From the NCBI GenBank assembly GCA_018715645.1, contig DVLE01000029.1:1-45584 (forward strand): a stretch of DNA of 45,584 bases. The letters run 5' to 3'. The notes under the pieces were generated by a model that was given only the letters and a program-made list of their open reading frames with translations, did no database searches and was not told the origin of the DNA. This DNA comes from Candidatus Merdisoma merdipullorum. GTDB taxonomy: Bacteria > Bacillota > Clostridia > Lachnospirales > Lachnospiraceae. Each line of letters opens with the position of its first letter. Position 1 is the stretch's first letter. The position numbers were made by a program, and so were the translations under genes. This document shows positions 41,465 through 45,584 of the stretch, piece after piece.

Positions 41465-42700
41465 ATGAATAAGCTGACAAAGCTTGAAAAACGGTGGATT
41501 ATGTACGATATTGGCAATTCAGCCTTTGTCCTTCTGACATCTACCATCATACCGATTTATTACAAAAATATTGCTGCGGCAAGCGGAATCTCGGATTCTG
41601 ATTCGACGGCCTTCTTTGGTTACGCCACGTCTCTTGTGACGATTCTTGTGGCAATTCTGGGACCGGTGCTGGGAACTCTGGCTGATACGAAGGGATTTAA
41701 AAAGCCGGTGTTTACATTTTTTATGATGCTGGGCGTGCTGGGCTGCGCAGGACTGGCGCTGCCGAAGACCTGGGTGGTTTTTCTGGCTGTCTATGTGCTG
41801 GCTAAGACAGGGCTGAATGCGAGCCTTGTGTTCTATGACGCGATGCTTCCGGATGTGACGACGGATGAACGGATGGATGTGGTGTCGGCTCAAGGATATG
41901 CCTGGGGCTATATAGGAAGCTGTATTCCTTTCATCATCAGCCTTGTCTTTGTGCTGTGCGCGGATATGATCGGAATATCCGGAAGCATGGCAATGGCGCT
42001 TGCCTTTTTGCTCAACGCGGCCTGGTGGTTTCTGGTCACGCTGCCTTTGCTGAAAAGCTATGAGCAGAAGCATTATGTGGAACGTACGCCGCATCCGGTG
42101 CGCGACAGCTTTGCCCGTCTTAGCAGAGTGTTTTCAGAGGTAAGGCAAAAACCGGAAATCTGGTATTTTCTGCTGGCCTTTTTCTTCTATATCGATGGGG
42201 TGTACACTATCATTGATATGGCGACCTCTTACGGCAAGGATGTGGGGATCAGCGATACGAATCTTTTGCTGGCCCTGCTTCTGACGCAGGTGGTGGCTTT
42301 CCCGTGTTCGATACTTGTGGGCCGGCTGTCAAAAAAATTACGGAATACCACTCTGATACAGATTTCCATTGTGGGATATTTCTGCATCGTACTCTTTGCC
42401 CTTCAGCTGGATAAGGCATGGGAGTTCTGGTTCCTGGCGGTCTGCGTGGCCGTGTTCCAGGGAGCGATTCAGTCGCTGTCCAGATCTTATTTTGCCCGGA
42501 TTATACCAAAGGAGAAATCCACAGAATTTTTCGGCTTTTTTGACATCTTTGGCAAAGGAGCAGCTTTTATGGGGACGATGCTGATGGGAATATCCACGCA
42601 GCTTTTTGATACCTCCAGAGCGGGAGTGGCGCTGCTGGCAGTTATGTTTGCAGTAGGTTTTGTCCTGTTCGGAATGGCAGTAAGGCGGGCGGAAGCATAA
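41465..42700 (+). CDS. MFS transporter, UMF1/Atg22-like
   Basis: The protein shows about 12 membrane helices, and the start LEKRWIMYDIGNSAFVLL (residues 7-24) is typical of the UMF1/Atg22-like branch of the major facilitator superfamily. A cytoplasmic loop between helices 6 and 7 (KSYEQKHYVERTPHP) is of usual length. GGPVLGTLADTKGFKKP near residue 68 corresponds to the MFS loop 2-3 motif. Yeast Atg22 exports amino acids from the vacuole; bacterial members are uncharacterised. A CAGGAG ribosome binding site lies upstream of ATG 41465. It is followed within 30 bases by the first subtilase. Confidence 0.88.
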   Translation: MNKLTKLEKRWIMYDIGNSAFVLLTSTIIPIYYKNIAAASGISDSDSTAFFGYATSLVTILVAILGPVLGTLADTKGFKKPVFTFFMMLGVLGCAGLALPKTWVVFLAVYVLAKTGLNASLVFYDAMLPDVTTDERMDVVSAQGYAWGYIGSCIPFIISLVFVLCADMIGISGSMAMALAFLLNAAWWFLVTLPLLKSYEQKHYVERTPHPVRDSFARLSRVFSEVRQKPEIWYFLLAFFFYIDGVYTIIDMATSYGKDVGISDTNLLLALLLTQVVAFPCSILVGRLSKKLRNTTLIQISIVGYFCIVLFALQLDKAWEFWFLAVCVAVFQGAIQSLSRSYFARIIPKEKSTEFFGFFDIFGKGAAFMGTMLMGISTQLFDTSRAGVALLAVMFAVGFVLFGMAVRRAEA

Positions 42701-42730
42701 GCTAATAGAAAACGTCAGGAGTTTTCTGTT

Positions 42731-43639
42731 ATGAATCGTGTGCGAGAGCTCGTGGGAGCTTTCCCTGCGTATGCACAGGGAATCTACGGAGCCGGAATCG
42801 GCGTTGCGGTGCTGGATTCCGGCGTCAACGACAGGCATCCGGACCTGCAGGGCAGGCTGGTTTATTCTTATAACTATCTTACCGGTTCTGCAGAAAGGGC
42901 TGATGACTGCGGTCACGGCACCCATATCTGTGGAATCATAGGCGGAACGGGAGTGGCATCCGGCGGCAGGTATCAGGGACTTGCGCCGAGGTGTCATTTT
43001 CTTTCTCTCAAGGTGCTTGATCAGGAGGGAAACGGAAACAGCGGTTCTCTTGTTCAGGCCTTATACTGGCTTATCGATCACAGGAAAGAATATGATATTC
43101 GGATTGTAAACATTTCTGTGGGAAGTACAGAGATTCGGGGGAAAAAGAAGTCTGGACTTCTGAAAGCAGTGGAGGATGCCTGGGACGCCGGGCTTGTCGT
43201 CTGCGCGGCTGCGGGAAATCAGGGGCCTGCCCGTTCCAGTATTACCGTACCCGGAACGAGTCCGCGGGTGATAACCGCAGGATCCTCCGATGACAGCCGT
43301 GCCGTTCGCTTTATGGGGGTACGGCGTGCAAATTATTCCGGAAGGGGACCCACCTCCGCCTGTGTGTGCAAACCTGACGTGGTCGCGCCGGGCGCTTATA
43401 TAAAATCCTGTAATGCGGATTTTGAAAGGTCCGGAAAAGGTTATTATACCGAAAAATCAGGAACTTCTATGGCTACGCCTGTCGTCTCAGGGGCTCTTGC
43501 TCTGCTTTTATCCAGAGACAGAGAACTGACCAATAAGCAGGTAAAGCTGAAGCTGCGTGCTTCCTGTCTCGACCTGGGGCTTCCGCGTAACCAGCAGGGC
43601 TGGGGACAGATTTGGATTCCTGGTCTGCTTTCTCTTTGA
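42731..43639 (+). CDS. S8 family serine peptidase (intracellular-subtilisin-like)
   Basis: The catalytic triad is complete: Asp in VLDSGVNDRHPDL (about residue 34), His in CGHGTHICGI (about residue 61) and Ser in GTSMATPVVSGA (about residue 244). The oxyanion Asn is in AAAGNQGP near residue 160. There is no signal peptide or long propeptide, so it is like intracellular or sporulation subtilisins. The 302-residue size fits. GTCAGGAG precedes ATG 42731. A second, larger subtilase follows 115 bases downstream. Confidence 0.92.
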   Translation: MNRVRELVGAFPAYAQGIYGAGIGVAVLDSGVNDRHPDLQGRLVYSYNYLTGSAERADDCGHGTHICGIIGGTGVASGGRYQGLAPRCHFLSLKVLDQEGNGNSGSLVQALYWLIDHRKEYDIRIVNISVGSTEIRGKKKSGLLKAVEDAWDAGLVVCAAAGNQGPARSSITVPGTSPRVITAGSSDDSRAVRFMGVRRANYSGRGPTSACVCKPDVVAPGAYIKSCNADFERSGKGYYTEKSGTSMATPVVSGALALLLSRDRELTNKQVKLKLRASCLDLGLPRNQQGWGQIWIPGLLSL

Positions 43640-43754
43640 TTCGGGGAAAGGCGCTCCCTGGCTGCTGAGGAAAGAGAAAGAGCGGCGAATTCCGCCGGGA
43701 ATGAAATGAAAAAGCGGGCATAAGCTTAAGAAAACGGGTTTTAAAGGTAATTCT

Positions 43755-45452
43755 ATGGCGGAGGATTGCAGAGAACAGATAGTGTCGGAGGATTTTGTGG
43801 ATTTTATCTGGCAGTCAGGCTGGAGCGAGGAGGAACTGGACAGATTTTTCCCTAATATTTGCAGACAGACAATCAATAATTTTTACGTAGCTTTTTATGT
43901 GGATAAAAAATATCTGAAGAACGGTTATGACGGGGGATACGGTTACGAAACTCTGCCGATGCTGTATACGCCGCTGCAAAACGAAAGTCTGGAAGCCAGC
44001 AATATCCTTCAGATCCAGAACCAGCCGGTGCTTGGGCTTAAAGGGGAGGGAGTGCTGACCGGATTTATTGATACAGGAATCGATTATACCAACGACTGCT
44101 TTCGGGATTTGTCCGGCAAAAGCCGGATTCTTGCCATCTGGGATCAGACGGATCAAAGCGGAGAGACGCCGGAAGGAATCGGTTATGGAACAGTGTACGG
44201 ACAGGAGGAAATCAACCGGGCTCTGGAGAGCGAGGCTCCCTTTTCTGTCGTCCCAAGCCGTGACGAATCAGGACATGGAACGAGACTTGCGGCTATTGCG
44301 GCCGGGAGCGAAAACAGAGCAACGGGTTTTATCGGCGCGGCTCCGCTGTCTCAGATCGCGGTCGTGAAGCTGAAACCGGCGAAACAGTATCTCCGGGATT
44401 ATTTTATGGTAAAAACAGAGGCGGAGGCGTATCAGGAGAATGACATTATGCTGGGGCTGAGGTATCTTCATGAGCTGGCTCTGCGGGAAAAAAAGCCTCT
44501 TGTGATTTGCATCGGACTGGGAACCAATATGGGAGGACATTCCGGGACCTCCCCTCTGTCTTTTTACCTTAATACGATAGCCTCCGCTGCCGGCCGCTGC
44601 ATTGTCATCGCTGGTGGAAATGAGGCGAACCAGGGGCATCATTTTTACGGAAGCCTGCTGGCGGACGAAGGATACCAGGATGTGGAGCTTCGGGTGGCCG
44701 AACAGGAGCGGGGATTTATGATGGAGATGTGGAGCAATACGCCGGACGTGTTTTCGGTATCCCTGATTTCGCCTTCCGGGGAAGAGGTTCCGCGGGTGAC
44801 TTCCGGCATGAAAAGCCTGAAATTTGAATTCCTGTTTGAGAAAACGATAGTCTATGTAGATTTTCAGACTCTGACGCCTTACAGCGGAGATCAGCTTATT
44901 GTCATCCGGATGTCAGAGCCTACGGCCGGAATCTGGCGTCTGCGCGTCTATGGTGAAAATGTGATCAATGGAATCTATAACGTCTGGCTGCCGGTGAGAG
45001 GGTTCCTTTCTGCGGAAACGATTTTCTTAAATCCAAATCCGGATATTACCCTGACCGAACCTGCCAACGCGGAGATCCCGATCACAGCGGCAGCTTACCG
45101 CGTACAGAACGAGAGCATTTACATCGATTCCAGCAGGGGATATACGAGGAAGGGAAGAATCAAGCCGGATCTGGCCGCGCCGGGCGTAGAAGTGATCTCC
45201 TACGGACCGGGAAATACACTGACAGCCGTGACAGGTACGAGCGCGGCTGCAGCCGTGACTGCCGGCGCGGCCGCGCTGATGCTGGAGTGGGGAATCGTGC
45301 GGGAACGCCGTCTCACTTTGGGAACGCTGGAGATCAAGCAGCTTATGATACGGGGGGCGGGCAGGAGCGCGTCGCAGCTTTATCCGAACCGTTCCTGGGG
45401 TTATGGAACCCTGGATCTCTATGCGGCATTTGCGGCTCTCGGACGATTTTAG
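43755..45452 (+). CDS. S8 family peptidase, Csp-like (with jelly-roll insert)
   Basis: The 565-residue protein has an N-terminal extension of about 95 residues (prodomain-like), catalytic Asp in FIDTGIDYTND (about residue 105), His in SGHGTRLAAI (about residue 173) and Ser in GTSAAAAVTAGA (about residue 494). The oxyanion Asn is in IAGGNEANQGHH. An insert of about 130 residues between 300 and 430 (ELRVAEQERGFMMEMWSN to YNVWLPVRG) matches the jelly-roll domain of Csp germination proteases. All three catalytic residues are present, so it should be an active CspB-type enzyme that could process SleC-like hydrolases, but no sleC or cspC is in the window. No signal peptide is present. Confidence 0.88.
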   Translation: MAEDCREQIVSEDFVDFIWQSGWSEEELDRFFPNICRQTINNFYVAFYVDKKYLKNGYDGGYGYETLPMLYTPLQNESLEASNILQIQNQPVLGLKGEGVLTGFIDTGIDYTNDCFRDLSGKSRILAIWDQTDQSGETPEGIGYGTVYGQEEINRALESEAPFSVVPSRDESGHGTRLAAIAAGSENRATGFIGAAPLSQIAVVKLKPAKQYLRDYFMVKTEAEAYQENDIMLGLRYLHELALREKKPLVICIGLGTNMGGHSGTSPLSFYLNTIASAAGRCIVIAGGNEANQGHHFYGSLLADEGYQDVELRVAEQERGFMMEMWSNTPDVFSVSLISPSGEEVPRVTSGMKSLKFEFLFEKTIVYVDFQTLTPYSGDQLIVIRMSEPTAGIWRLRVYGENVINGIYNVWLPVRGFLSAETIFLNPNPDITLTEPANAEIPITAAAYRVQNESIYIDSSRGYTRKGRIKPDLAAPGVEVISYGPGNTLTAVTGTSAAAAVTAGAAALMLEWGIVRERRLTLGTLEIKQLMIRGAGRSASQLYPNRSWGYGTLDLYAAFAALGRF

Positions 45453-45459
45453 CCGCTAG

Positions 45460-45584
45460 TGTAAAGTTTTATTCGGAAAATAAGGTAGAGGACACCCCTT
45501 TGTGATAAAGTATTTAAGGCTGACAACCAAAATACAAACAAAGGAAGGTGTCCTCTATGCTTAACAGTATAAGATATTTTGAAG
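45460..45584 (+). mobile_element. Possible left end of an insertion sequence (truncated by window)
   Basis: Base composition turns AT-rich just after the peptidase stop, beginning TAGTGTAAAGTTTTATTCGG. An 11-base inverted repeat, TAGAGGACACC (45486-45496) and GGTGTCCTCTA (45547-45557), encloses AAGGAAGG and ends on the A of a start codon. The pattern of terminal AT-rich end, structured leader and start codon is that of many insertion sequences, but the family and the true boundary cannot be told here. Confidence 0.35.
45557..45584 (+). CDS. Start of a reading frame, cut by the window (possible transposase)
   Basis: ATG 45557 follows AAGGAAGG and opens MLNSIRYFE before the window ends. Nine codons are too few to identify. 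It is given only because of the ribosome binding site and the hairpin that would pair across it. Confidence 0.4.

Overview
The window (about 50% GC by eye) reads as chromosome of a Gram-positive, spore-forming member of the Clostridia, most likely Lachnospiraceae. Pointers are a class-F T-box in front of pheST, sigma-A promoters with clean 17-base spacers, UPF0237/UPF0210 gene pairing, a Csp-type subtilase, a Cys/Gly-rich 'HCB13-like' small protein, and strong AGGAGG ribosome binding sites. No plasmid, phage or CRISPR signature is visible. The only mobile DNA suspected is a possible insertion-sequence end at the right edge.

Layout. 1-4286 (+): end of DNA polymerase I, coaE, a YycJ/WalJ-type metallo-beta-lactamase-fold hydrolase, an ACT-domain protein with its UPF0210 partner, and a HAD phosphatase. 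4332-5618 (-): tmcAL. 5757-5880: a compact block of nested inverted repeats holding two extended -10 promoters. 5910-12176 (+): a zinc-ribbon membrane protein, an unassigned protein, an alpha/beta hydrolase, an RluA pseudouridine synthase, a type IA topoisomerase, a left-handed beta-helix protein and a TraX-like membrane protein. 12188-13826: promoter, purine-riboswitch-like leader and an FAD-dependent dehydrogenase. 13837-17649: promoter, Phe T-box, pheS, pheT. 17844-24771: Gfo/Idh/MocA oxidoreductase, GNAT (-), CorA, queA, Cof-type HAD, then aroA and tyrA (both -). 24976-30778: EF-G-like GTPase and a heterodimeric ABC exporter. 30899-35518: a run of zinc-ribbon membrane proteins plus a lipoprotein amidase. 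35586-39421: leuS and a ClC channel. 39477-40421: three small genes. 40604-45452: zinc-dependent phospholipase C family protein, MFS transporter and two subtilases. 45460-end: probable start of a mobile element.

How parts work together. pheST is under tRNA-Phe control; tyrA and aroA serve the same aromatic pathway. The two ABC half-transporters overlap by 11 bases and show the asymmetric ATP sites of heterodimeric exporters. The 30.9-35.5 kb cluster combines cytoplasmic zinc ribbons, single or multiple membrane segments and extracytoplasmic domains (including YARHG) with a cell-wall amidase, which suggests a cell-envelope function of unknown detail.

Most noteworthy: (i) a guanine-type purine aptamer (C at the specificity position) whose terminator uses the aptamer's own P3 strand, giving an apparent ON switch ahead of an oxidoreductase; (ii) a one-base frameshift that cuts the first zinc knuckle from the YARHG protein, which also has four near-perfect 36-bp repeats; (iii) the inverted-repeat promoter block at 5.8 kb; (iv) an EF-G paralogue with a degenerate NKxD motif; (v) an internally duplicated Cys/Gly-rich small protein.
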